Shown here one piece after another: positions 56,558 through 63,708 of a stretch of 64,000 nt of DNA. Position numbers and translations under genes: made by a program. The notes below the pieces were generated by a model, which ran no database searches, was not told where the DNA came from, and saw only the letters and a list, made by a program, of their open reading frames with translations. Source of the DNA: Streptomyces lomondensis (GTDB lineage: Bacteria > Actinomycetota > Actinomycetes > Streptomycetales > Streptomycetaceae); the NCBI RefSeq assembly GCF_014651035.1, contig NZ_BMWC01000001.1, positions 1,457,581 to 1,521,580 on the forward strand. Direction: 5' to 3'. Position 1 is the stretch's first letter. Each line of letters starts with the position of its first letter.

Positions 56558-56597
56558 CGCGCCGCAGAGGCGGCGCGCGCCCGCGCCGTGCGCGGGC
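56558..56597. repeat. Two adjacent GC-rich hairpins
   Basis: Two perfect 8-bp stems in series: 56558-56565 with 56570-56577, and 56579-56586 with 56590-56597. They sit 94 bp before the HD gene and could act as a terminator for leftward or rightward transcription. The rest of 56437-56690 shows no gene I can support. Confidence 0.6.
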
Positions 56598-56690
56598 ACT
56601 TGATGAAGTAGGGAAACTCTTACCGCGACAGAGATTCAGCGGCCGGTCTCCGGCTTCAGCGACATGCGCAGTTGGGCTACCGTGCGATCT

Positions 56691-57251
56691 ATGACCTCTG
56701 GACTGGACACGCCCCCAGGTGCGGCCGAGCTGGCCGAATCGCTCTTGCCTCCGCTCGGGAACCGCTGGCTGCACACTCAGGCCGTGGCGGCGCGTGCTCG
56801 TGAGGCTTCGGCGGCTGTGTCCGTAGAGGATCAGGATCTCCTCGTCGCTGCCGCGTGGTTGCACGACATCGGCTATGCCCCGGAACTGCGGGAGACGGGA
56901 TTCCATCCCCTCGACGGAGCTCGCTACCTGGAGACGCTAGGGGCGCCGTCCCGGCTCGTCCGGCTGGTCGCCCACCACTCGGGTGCCGTGTACGAGGCCG
57001 AACAGCGTGGGCTGTCGGGAGAGTTGGCCGTGTACGAGCGGGAGGACTCTCCCGTCCTTGACGCCTTGATCTACGCCGACATGACGACCGGTCCGGCTGG
57101 ACAGTCCTTCGACTTCGACCGCCGTATCGACGAGATCTTGGAGCGGTACGAGCCGGGCAGCGAAGTGCACAACGCGATCAGCAAGGCGCGTCCGTACCTC
57201 GGGGCCGCCGTGGAACGGACGCGCGCTCGCCTGGGTGATCAGCCGACGTAA
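56691..57251 (+). CDS. HD-domain phosphohydrolase
   Basis: A 186-aa HD-superfamily protein. Metal-binding His and Asp are in 'NRWLHTQAVAARAREA', 'VAAAWLHDIGYAPELRETGF' (the HD pair) and 'RLVAHHSGAVYEAEQRGL'. The HHSG block and the downstream 'DALIYADMTTGPAG' with Asp complete a typical metal site. It may hydrolyse nucleotides or a cyclic nucleotide. ATG 56691; a longer reading from 56664 is less likely. Its last 13 bp overlap the 3' end of the convergent NUDIX gene. Confidence 0.88.
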   Translation: MTSGLDTPPGAAELAESLLPPLGNRWLHTQAVAARAREASAAVSVEDQDLLVAAAWLHDIGYAPELRETGFHPLDGARYLETLGAPSRLVRLVAHHSGAVYEAEQRGLSGELAVYEREDSPVLDALIYADMTTGPAGQSFDFDRRIDEILERYEPGSEVHNAISKARPYLGAAVERTRARLGDQPT

Positions 57252-57709
57252 GGCTCCGGCCGGTTCGCCAACCCGTGATCGATCCGCATCCGCATCGACG
57301 GATGGATGTTCAGGCTGTCCAGCCGACTGGGGTGGACGAACGCCACTTCCTTGCTCTCGCTGCTGGTGCGCAGCTCGCCGCCGACGATGCGGGCCTGGAA
57401 GCAGATGGAGAACTGCTGCCGCACTTCACCGTCGTCGTACGCCATGACGTGGGCCGGGTTGGTGTAGGTGCCAACCAGGCCAGTCACCTCGACGTCGAAG
57501 CCGGTCTCTTCTTTCGTCTCCCGTACGGCTGCGTCGGGTGCTGACTCGCCGACGTCGACCCCGCCGCCGGGCAGGGCCCAAAGGTCGTTGTCCGTCTTGT
57601 GGATCAGCAGGATTTCCCCGGCGTCGTTCAGCGCCACCGCGGTTACGGACGGGACGATGCTGTTCGCCTTCGGGGCGTTCGGATCGTTGAAGTAGTCGAC
57701 TCGGGCCAT
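57239..57709 (-). CDS. NUDIX hydrolase
   Basis: A 156-aa NUDIX pyrophosphohydrolase. The Nudix box is complete: 'LPGGGVDVGESAPDAAVRET' continuing KEETGFDV, matching Gx5Ex7RExxEExGU. It likely cleaves a nucleoside diphosphate derivative. ATG 57709. It converges on the HD gene with a 13-bp overlap, and follows the regulator gene on the same strand by 104 bp. An HD/NUDIX pair is, from memory, common cargo in Streptomyces AICEs. Confidence 0.93.
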   Translation of the reverse strand: MARVDYFNDPNAPKANSIVPSVTAVALNDAGEILLIHKTDNDLWALPGGGVDVGESAPDAAVRETKEETGFDVEVTGLVGTYTNPAHVMAYDDGEVRQQFSICFQARIVGGELRTSSESKEVAFVHPSRLDSLNIHPSMRMRIDHGLANRPEPYVG

Positions 57710-57813
57710 GTCTCCAGCCTCGCACGTCTGGCAGGTAAGCCGAGATGTCCGTGGACCAGGTGCCGGTTCCGCCGGCGCCCCCAGCCCTGGCCCCCGAAGA
57801 CGCCGAGCCGTTG

Positions 57814-58545
57814 TTACGCGGGCCGACCGCGCTCCCATGTGTAGTCGAAGCTCCGCATGTAGTGCCGGAAGGTGCGGGCGCCGGGGATGTACCGGAAGTG
57901 CAGCACCGGGTTCTGACCGGCCGGTGCTCCGAGCACGTGCGGGTTCACCAACACGTCGTCGTCGAACCGATAGATCGAGTTGTACAGGATCGTGTCGTGC
58001 AGCCGGACCTCTACGCCCGGCGTCGTCATCGCCGGTTCGAGGTAGCGCCGGGTGATCCGGGCACGCGCGGCCAGGTCGCCACCTATGCCTTCCTCTTCGC
58101 CGCGCTGGCGGACCATCTCCGAGTCGGGGTCGCCGAGCAGGACCCGGACCTGGGCTCCGGCCTTGGCCTTGTCCACCAACTCGTAGGGTAGATCGGGGTG
58201 GTTGTCGAAGAGGAACAGGCCCGCGTACACGAGGATGTCCACCTGGTCCTTCGCCTTCTCGATCAGCGATGACCACAGTGCGGCCGGTACGGCGCCCCGG
58301 TGCGGGTAGTACGTGATCAGCTCAGACGTGCTCGCAGACTCTGCCTGCTTCTCGACGGTGGGCCATAGGTAGACCTCGTCGACGCCGAGGAAGCTCGCGG
58401 CCTTCCAGCGGTGCCCCCGGTGCGGCGTGCGGTTGGTCGTGATCCAGCGCTCCACGCTCTTGGGGTCGACCCCAACGTGCTGGGCTACCGACTGGATGGT
58501 CTCGCCCTTCGCTGAAATCGCCGCGCGCAGACGCTCGTTCGCCAT
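57814..58545 (-). CDS. HTH regulator with PLD-like sensor domain
   Basis: A 243-aa protein. The N-terminal HTH is 'RLRAAISAKGETIQSVAQHV' then GVDPKSVERWITTNRTPHRG. Residues about 85-235 resemble a phospholipase D-like fold ('VDILVYAGLFLFDNHPDLPY', 'VRLHDTILYNSIYRFDDDVL'). The canonical HxKx4D is not intact: the position reads H-D-T, lacking the Lys, so enzymatic activity is unlikely and a ligand-sensing role is favoured. It is divergent from the transfer operon with four GGACGT half-sites between, so it is probably the element's repressor, a role played by KorSA in pSAM2. Confidence 0.75.
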   Translation of the reverse strand: MANERLRAAISAKGETIQSVAQHVGVDPKSVERWITTNRTPHRGHRWKAASFLGVDEVYLWPTVEKQAESASTSELITYYPHRGAVPAALWSSLIEKAKDQVDILVYAGLFLFDNHPDLPYELVDKAKAGAQVRVLLGDPDSEMVRQRGEEEGIGGDLAARARITRRYLEPAMTTPGVEVRLHDTILYNSIYRFDDDVLVNPHVLGAPAGQNPVLHFRYIPGARTFRHYMRSFDYTWERGRPA

Positions 58546-58561
58546 GGCGTGCCCTCTCGTG

Positions 58562-58610
58562 GGACGTATCGGGGACGTTTTGACGATAACTCAGACGTCC
58601 CTAAACGTCC
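58562..58610. promoter_or_regulatory. Cluster of four GGACGT half-sites
   Basis: GGACGT occurs at 58562-58567 and 58573-58578, and its reverse complement at 58595-58600 and 58605-58610. The pairs are 11 bp and 10 bp apart, about one helical turn, and face each other. This is the divergent promoter region between the HTH-PLD regulator and the transfer operon. Candidate operator. Confidence 0.65.
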
Positions 58611-58644
58611 ATACGGACCGTGATGCGTCCACCACCTCTCGCGG

Positions 58645-58700
58645 TCTCCTGATCTCACCGGCGATGAACGCCGGTTCCAAAACTCCCTCAGATCAGGAGA
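58645..58700 (+). promoter_or_regulatory. Nested leader hairpin covering the ribosome site
   Basis: An 11-bp perfect stem pairs 58645-58655 with 58690-58700. Inside it is a 7-bp hairpin (58657-58663 with 58669-58675). The 3' outer arm contains AGGAG of the next gene (start 58708), so folding would hide the ribosome site. Translational control is inferred. Confidence 0.65.
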
Positions 58701-58707
58701 ACAGACG

Positions 58708-59064
58708 ATGCGTCAGATTCCCGTCGACACCTCCACTGCGACCGTGATGGTCGCCCAGACCCCGGAGCCCAAGGTTCGTGACCGCCGTACCGGCGAGATC
58801 GCCACGGACGCCGAGACGGGCGCGAAGCTGATGACGGTGAGCGTGATGTTCGCCCTCAACGGCGAGGTCGAGATCCTGAACGTCACCGTGCCGGAGAGCG
58901 GCATCTCGGACGAGCTGGCGATGGGTACCCCGGTCGCGCTGACGGGGCTGATCGCCCGGCCGTGGGAGAACGAGTTCAACGGCCAGAAGCGCCACGGCAT
59001 CGCGTTCCGTGCGGTCGCCGTCACCTCGCTCGCTGCCGGTGCTGAGCAGGCGAAGGCGGCCTGA
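58708..59064 (+). CDS. Conserved AICE protein of unknown function (118 aa)
   Basis: A 118-aa protein starting MRQIPVDTSTATVMVAQTPE. It has alternating beta-rich sequence ('LMTVSVMFALNGEVEILNVT', 'GTPVALTGLIARPWENEFNG'). The pattern is compatible with an OB-like fold, as in small ssDNA-binding proteins, but no motif proves it. It precedes the translocase gene by 3 bp, so they are co-expressed. ATG 58708 with AGGAG 8 nt upstream, masked by the leader hairpin. Confidence 0.7.
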   Translation: MRQIPVDTSTATVMVAQTPEPKVRDRRTGEIATDAETGAKLMTVSVMFALNGEVEILNVTVPESGISDELAMGTPVALTGLIARPWENEFNGQKRHGIAFRAVAVTSLAAGAEQAKAA

Positions 59065-59067
59065 GCC

Positions 59068-60423
59068 ATGACCTGGCTGTCCGTCGCCCTGGTGCTGGTC
59101 GTCGCCGCTGCGGGTCTCCTGCGGTGGCGGCGCCCCGCCTGGTACTGGCTGACCTTCGGCGTCACCCTGGCGACCCTGCGGGTCCTCCTCCGATACCCGT
59201 CCGTGATGGACGCCTGCGGCCTGACCGTTCCGGCTCCCCGCTGGCGCCTGGCCCTGGCGCGGGTGACCAACCGTCCCGTTCCCGGCCCTCGGGCTCCGCG
59301 CATCCTGCGGGTACGACCGACCCGGACCGGCCTGGTACTGCGCCTGAAGCTCCGGCCCGGGCAGGACGCCTTCGACGTGGCGGCGTCGTGTGATCGGCTG
59401 CGGCATTCGTTCGCGATGTACGGCGTCACCTCCCGCGAACTGCGCTCCGGCGTGATCGAAGTGCGGATGACCGGCTATGACGTGCTCAAGCGGGTGCAGA
59501 TGCCTGCCAAGTGCGACACCCGGCCGATGCGGATCCCGGTCGCCCTGCGCGAGGACGGAGCCGTTCACTTCAGGGACTACCGGGCTGTTCCACACGCGCT
59601 CACGCTCGGGGCCACAGAGTCCGGCAAGTCCGTCTACCAGCGCAACCTGGTGGCCGCGCTTGCCCCGCAACGGGTCGCGTTGGTGGGCATCGACTGCAAG
59701 CGAGGAGTGGAACTCTTCCCGCTGGCCCGTCGGTTCTCTGCGCTGGCCGACAACCCGGACACCGCCGCCGAGCTCCTCGACGCGCTTGTAGAGCACATGG
59801 AAGAGGTCTACCAGCTCATCCGCGCCGAGCAGCGAATCACGGCGGACGTACCGGATGCGGAGATCGCTGCCGACATCTGGGACCTGCCGGAAGATCTGCG
59901 GCCCGTGCCGATCGTGGTCCTGGTGGACGAGGTCGCCGAACTCGCCTTGTTCGCAACCAGGGAGGAGGAGAAGCGCCGAGACCGGATCATCACCGCCCTC
60001 GCGCGGCTGGCACAGCTCGGCCGGGCGGCCGGGATCTACCTGGAGATCTGCGGGCAGCGCTTCGGCTCCGAACTCGGCAAGGGCATCACCATGCTGCGCG
60101 CCCAGCTCACCGGCCGCACCGCCCACCGCGTCAACGACGAGTCCAGCGCGAACATGGCCCTCGGCGACATCGCACCGGATGCCGTCCTGGCCGCGATCCA
60201 GATCTCTACCGACACGCCCGGCGTCGCCATCACGGGTGACTCGACCGGCGGTTGGGCCCGGATCCGAGCTCCGCACACTTCGCTTCGGCAGGCCGTCAAT
60301 ACCTGCAACCGGTACGCCGATCTGGTCCCGGACCTTCCTGCCTTGGCTCCCTTCCGGCCCGCACTCGGCGGTCCTGAGCCGATCTCGGCCCCGGCCGTCG
60401 AGTCCGCCCCGGCCGCTGCCTGA
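59068..60423 (+). CDS. FtsK/SpoIIIE-like transfer protein (TraB/TraSA type)
   Basis: A 451-aa DNA translocase. Two membrane helices at the N-terminus (about 1-20 and 25-45), then an FtsK-like motor. Walker A is LGATESGKS (residues 181-188), Walker B 'PIVVLVDEVAELALFATREE' near 287, and the sensor-like 'GQRFGSELGKGITMLRAQLT'. AICE elements use one such protein to move double-stranded DNA between hyphae. It is the key transfer gene here. ATG 59068 follows the upstream gene by 3 bp. Confidence 0.93.
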   Translation: MTWLSVALVLVVAAAGLLRWRRPAWYWLTFGVTLATLRVLLRYPSVMDACGLTVPAPRWRLALARVTNRPVPGPRAPRILRVRPTRTGLVLRLKLRPGQDAFDVAASCDRLRHSFAMYGVTSRELRSGVIEVRMTGYDVLKRVQMPAKCDTRPMRIPVALREDGAVHFRDYRAVPHALTLGATESGKSVYQRNLVAALAPQRVALVGIDCKRGVELFPLARRFSALADNPDTAAELLDALVEHMEEVYQLIRAEQRITADVPDAEIAADIWDLPEDLRPVPIVVLVDEVAELALFATREEEKRRDRIITALARLAQLGRAAGIYLEICGQRFGSELGKGITMLRAQLTGRTAHRVNDESSANMALGDIAPDAVLAAIQISTDTPGVAITGDSTGGWARIRAPHTSLRQAVNTCNRYADLVPDLPALAPFRPALGGPEPISAPAVESAPAAA

Positions 60424-60467
60424 TCCCGCCTCGTCCTTTGCCCACCCCTCGTGAAGGAGGTGACGAC

Positions 60468-61145
60468 ATGACCCGCTCGATCCGCCCCGACGCCGTCCTG
60501 GTTCAGGCCGTGATCGCCGGAGCCCTGTCCTTCGCCCACCTGCATGACCTGGCCGCCGCTGCTGGACAGACGGGCTGGAAGGCATGGGCTTACCCGGTCA
60601 GTGTCGACCTGCTTCTGGTTGCCGCGTGGCGACGGCTCCGCAATGACGGGCCGTCCCGGCTGGCCTGGTGCTGGTTCATCGTCGCCCTGTTCGCCTCGCT
60701 GGGCGCCAACGTCGCCACCGCCGGGTTCCTGGACCTGGAACACCCACCCGCCCTGCTCCGGCTCGGCGTCGCCGGGTGGCCCGCCCTCGCCTTCCTCGGC
60801 GGCACGCTTCTCGCCCATGCACCCCGGTCCTCCGGTGACCCGGTGCCGGATCCGCCGGCACCGGCAGCCCCGGTCACCGAGCCGATTCCGGAGCCGGAGC
60901 CCGAGTCGGTCCCGGCCGTTGACGACACCCCGGAGCTTCCGGCTGCCGAACCCGCCCCGGCTGAGCCTGCCCCCGCCGTGCCTGCTCCTGCTGTGCCGGT
61001 CCCGGCCGCGCTGGTCGACCACGCTCGCAAGGTCGCCGACGACCACCGCGCCCGTACCGGTTCGCCGATCGACACCGACACCTTGCGCGCTCGCCTCGGC
61101 GTCCCGCCCCAGCTCGCCAACGCCATCGCCGCCCGACTCGCTTGA
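60468..61145 (+). CDS. DUF2637-type spread membrane protein
   Basis: A 225-aa membrane protein. About four helices in residues 10-120 ('AVLVQAVIAGALSFAHLHDL', 'LAWCWFIVALFASLGANVAT', 'VAGWPALAFLGGTLLAHAPR'). A long Pro/Glu/Ala tail (about 125-185) follows, then a C-terminal helical domain ('DTDTLRARLGVPPQLANAIA'). This is the DUF2637 arrangement found in Spd-type spread proteins of Streptomyces elements. ATG 60468 has a perfect AAGGAGGTGA site, which rejects the longer start at 60438. Confidence 0.85.
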   Translation: MTRSIRPDAVLVQAVIAGALSFAHLHDLAAAAGQTGWKAWAYPVSVDLLLVAAWRRLRNDGPSRLAWCWFIVALFASLGANVATAGFLDLEHPPALLRLGVAGWPALAFLGGTLLAHAPRSSGDPVPDPPAPAAPVTEPIPEPEPESVPAVDDTPELPAAEPAPAEPAPAVPAPAVPVPAALVDHARKVADDHRARTGSPIDTDTLRARLGVPPQLANAIAARLA

Positions 61146-61166
61146 CTCGAAGGGAGAGACACCGTC

Positions 61167-61358
61167 ATGCCCGCTCGTGACCACTTCCACTCCGTGATGC
61201 GGATCGGCCCGGTGCAGATCGGCACCCACCGCGACCGCCACGGCCAGACCAAGCACGCCGCCGTGTGCACCGCCGACCGGTGCGGCTGGTCCTCCGACTA
61301 CTCCAGCCAGTCCGCCGCCCAGCTCGCCGCCCGCACCCACCGCTGCAAGGTCCGCTAG
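61167..61358 (+). CDS. Mobile-element transfer (spread) protein with zinc-finger-like Cys
   Basis: A 63-aa protein MPARDHFHSVMRIGPVQIGT... with 'CTADRCGWSSDYSSQSAAQL' and a terminal HRCKVR. The C-x4-C...H-x-C spacing is zinc-finger-like. Small proteins of this type are annotated as transfer proteins in AICEs. It is between the DUF2637 gene and a 51-aa membrane protein in one strand. Confidence 0.75.
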   Translation: MPARDHFHSVMRIGPVQIGTHRDRHGQTKHAAVCTADRCGWSSDYSSQSAAQLAARTHRCKVR

Positions 61359-61370
61359 GAGGCCTCCGCC

Positions 61371-61526
61371 ATGGAAGTACCGCTCTGGCTCGCGCTGCTC
61401 GTCGTCGGCTACCTCGGCGTCAAGCTCATCCGCCCGCCCGCCTGGCTCATCGCCGTCCTGCTGCTCGGCGGCTTCCTCCTCGCCGACAGCGTCCTGGCCC
61501 CCGCCATCGACACCTTCATCAAGTAG
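61371..61526 (+). CDS. Small two-helix membrane protein (51 aa)
   Basis: A 51-aa protein MEVPLWLALLVVGYLGVKLI, then RPPAWLIAVLLLGGFLLADS and a short tail ending DTFIK. Two hydrophobic segments are separated by RPP. ATG 61371 has AGGAGG at 61357-61362, which overlaps the preceding stop, a clear sign of coupled translation. Probably a spread-type membrane protein; not matched to a named family. Confidence 0.75.
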   Translation: MEVPLWLALLVVGYLGVKLIRPPAWLIAVLLLGGFLLADSVLAPAIDTFIK

Positions 61527-61544
61527 CCGAAGGGAGAACCGCTG

Positions 61545-61868
61545 ATGTTCCGTCCGAAGATTCCGACCATGCCCACGCCGACCGGCCACGTCACGCCGCC
61601 CGCCGTGGTCGAGCCGACCACCGTTGTCCCGGCCGCCCAGACCACGCAGCCCGCCCCGGCGGTCCCGGCCCCCGCGCCGTCCCGGCCGACGGTTCAGCTC
61701 ACCCCGGGCACGGACCTCGCCTTGGTCGGCGGCGGTACCGCTGTGGTCCTGGTCGTCGGCGCCGTCCTGGTCTCCATGCTCCTGGCGGTCGCCATCACCG
61801 GCGCCTCGGTCGCCGTCTGCGCCGTCGTCCTGCGCTCCCTGCTCGCTTCGGAGACGAAGCGACGCTGA
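61545..61868 (+). CDS. SpdD-like protein
   Basis: A 107-aa protein. The N-terminal half is Pro/Thr/Ala-rich ('PTPTGHVTPPAVVEPTTVVP'). The C-terminal half is one or two long membrane helices ('GGGTAVVLVVGAVLVSMLLA', 'GASVAVCAVVLRSLLA') with a basic end. This is the layout of SpdD spread proteins from Streptomyces plasmids. It is in the transfer strand 18 bp after the 51-aa gene. Confidence 0.8.
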   Translation: MFRPKIPTMPTPTGHVTPPAVVEPTTVVPAAQTTQPAPAVPAPAPSRPTVQLTPGTDLALVGGGTAVVLVVGAVLVSMLLAVAITGASVAVCAVVLRSLLASETKRR

Positions 61869-61956
61869 CCGGCCCCCGGAGCGGCATCAACCGCCAAGTC
61901 TCGTCCGCTCCGGGCGCCGGCCCTGTCCGATCTCGCAACCGGAAGGAATCCCCAGC

Positions 61957-62142
61957 ATGACCGATCGCACCGCACCCGCGCCCCGTATCTGCCCGAACTG
62001 CGACGGCTTCGCCACGGTCGCCATCACCACCGGCAGCCGCGACCGCCACGGCCTCCTCCCCACGCTCACCGTCGACTGCCGGGCCTGCAACGGCACCGGC
62101 ACCGTCCCGGCCCGCCGCGTCCCGGAGGGTGCGCGTGCCTGA
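61957..62142 (+). CDS. Small zinc-ribbon protein (61 aa)
   Basis: A 61-aa protein with two CxxC pairs: ICPNCDGF and VDCRACNGTG, like half of a DnaJ zinc centre. No membrane segment. ATG 61957 with GGAAGGAA upstream. It overlaps the start of the replication initiator by 8 bp and is likely a replication or regulatory accessory. Confidence 0.8.
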   Translation: MTDRTAPAPRICPNCDGFATVAITTGSRDRHGLLPTLTVDCRACNGTGTVPARRVPEGARA

Positions 62143-63505
62143 CCTGCTCGACCCGACCACCCTCGGCGACCTGCTGAGGGTGGCTTCGGCATCCGACTAT
62201 GACCGCTGGCACGAGCAGATCCGCCGCACCGGCGGCTGCGCCGACCCCATCCACCTCACCGGCTGGACCCTGCACAAGGACAAGACCACCGGCGAGACCC
62301 TGCACCACTACACCACCGCCAACGAGCCGGGCGGCCGTCTGCGCGTCGCATGCGGCAACCGCCGCGCCTCCCGCTGTCCCTCCTGCGCCTGGACGTACGC
62401 GGGCGACACCTACCACCTCATCCGCGCGGGCCTGGCCGGAGACGACCGACGCGACATCCCCGCCACCGTCCGCGACCACCCGCGCGTCTTCGCCACCCTC
62501 ACCGCCCCCTCCTTCGGCCGGGTCCACAACCGGCCCGACCGTGGCCTCTGCCGCTGCGGTATCCGCCACGGCGCCGATGACCCCGACCTGGGAACGGCCC
62601 TGGACCCGGCGACGTACGACTACGCGGGCGCTGTGCTGTTCAACAACCATGCCGGGCAGCTCTGGCAGCGCTTCACCAACCGCCTGCGCCGCGAGATAGC
62701 CGCCCGCGCTGGCATCACCCAGCGGGAGCTGAAAGAGTGCGCCCGGCTCTCCTACGGCAAGGTCGCCGAGTTCCAGAAGCGCGGAGCCGTGCACTTCCAC
62801 GCCGTCATCCGCATCGACGGCCCCGACGGACCCGAGACCGCCCCGCCCGCCTGGGCCACGGTCGACCTCCTCGCCGATTCCATCCGTGCAGCTGCCGCGC
62901 ACTCCTACACCTCGGTCTCCGTCCCGGTCGCCGACGACCAGCCAGCCCGCTCCTTTCGCTGGGGTACGCAGCTCGACGTCCGGCCGGTGAAGGCCTTCGG
63001 CGACGGCTCCCAGATCACCGAACAGGCCGTGGCCTCCTACGTCGCCAAGTACGCCACCAAGGCCGCCGAGACCACCGGCACCCTGGACCGCCGCATCGGC
63101 GAACTCGCCGAGCTCGACCGCCACCAGGTCCCAGACCACACCCGCCGTCTCATCGAGGCCTGCAAGGAACTCGACCCGCTCTACCCGGAACGGCGCCTGT
63201 GGGCCTGGGCTCACATGCTCGGCTTCCGGGGCCACTTCTCCTCCAAGTCCCGCCGGTACTCCACCACCCTCGGCGCCCTGCGCCAGGCCCGGGCCGACTA
63301 CCGCGCCGCCCAGGAACACGCCGCCCTCGGCTTGGACGACCGCGAGCCGGACACCGTCCTGGTCCTGGCCGACTGGCAGTACGCCGGACATGGCCACACC
63401 CCCGGCGAATCCGCCCTCGCCGCCACCATCGCCCGCGACCTCCAGCTCAACCGCGAAACCGCCCGCGAAGCGCTCGCCGCGCTGCCAGATGAAGGGGAGT
63501 GGTAA
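62135..63505 (+). CDS. repSA: RepSA-type rolling-circle replication initiator
   Basis: A 456-aa replication initiator of the RepSA type. A Cys cluster ('RVACGNRRASRCPSCAWTY') precedes the HUH motif 'RGAVHFHAVIRIDG' (H220, H222). A downstream 'VASYVAKYATKAAETT' carries the candidate catalytic Tyr. The C-terminal part has helical DNA-binding features. GTG 62135 is chosen because GGAGG at 62124-62128 is correctly spaced; GTG 62129 overlaps the site. It nicks the dso to start rolling-circle replication of the excised element. Confidence 0.92.
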   Translation: MPDLLDPTTLGDLLRVASASDYDRWHEQIRRTGGCADPIHLTGWTLHKDKTTGETLHHYTTANEPGGRLRVACGNRRASRCPSCAWTYAGDTYHLIRAGLAGDDRRDIPATVRDHPRVFATLTAPSFGRVHNRPDRGLCRCGIRHGADDPDLGTALDPATYDYAGAVLFNNHAGQLWQRFTNRLRREIAARAGITQRELKECARLSYGKVAEFQKRGAVHFHAVIRIDGPDGPETAPPAWATVDLLADSIRAAAAHSYTSVSVPVADDQPARSFRWGTQLDVRPVKAFGDGSQITEQAVASYVAKYATKAAETTGTLDRRIGELAELDRHQVPDHTRRLIEACKELDPLYPERRLWAWAHMLGFRGHFSSKSRRYSTTLGALRQARADYRAAQEHAALGLDDREPDTVLVLADWQYAGHGHTPGESALAATIARDLQLNRETAREALAALPDEGEW

Positions 63506-63507
63506 CC

Positions 63508-63708
63508 ATGCCGACTCGACTGCCCGATCGGTATCTCACGCCTGAGGACCTGGTCCAGCTCTTCGAGCTGCCCAGCGTCGAGACCGTCTACCAGTGGCGG
63601 AGGAAGCACATAGGGCCCCGCGGCTTCAGGGTCGGTCGGCATCTCAGGTTCGACCCGCAGGACGTACAGGCATGGGTCAAGTCCCGCATGGAAGGGGCTG
63701 CTGCCTGA
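63508..63708 (+). CDS. xis: Excisionase-like HTH protein (Xis)
   Basis: A 66-aa winged-HTH protein: 'YLTPEDLVQLFELPSVETVY' and 'GPRGFRVGRHLRFDPQDVQA' then WVKSR. This is the Xis/MerR-like fold of directionality factors. ATG 63508 with AGGGGAG 8 nt upstream, 2 bp after the repSA stop. Its stop overlaps the integrase start (TGATG), the typical xis-int pair. Confidence 0.9.
   Translation: MPTRLPDRYLTPEDLVQLFELPSVETVYQWRRKHIGPRGFRVGRHLRFDPQDVQAWVKSRMEGAAA

Noticed and set aside
56452..56694. An 80-codon frame before the HD gene
   Set aside because: Arg/Ala-rich sequence through the tandem hairpins, no ribosome site; treated as non-coding.
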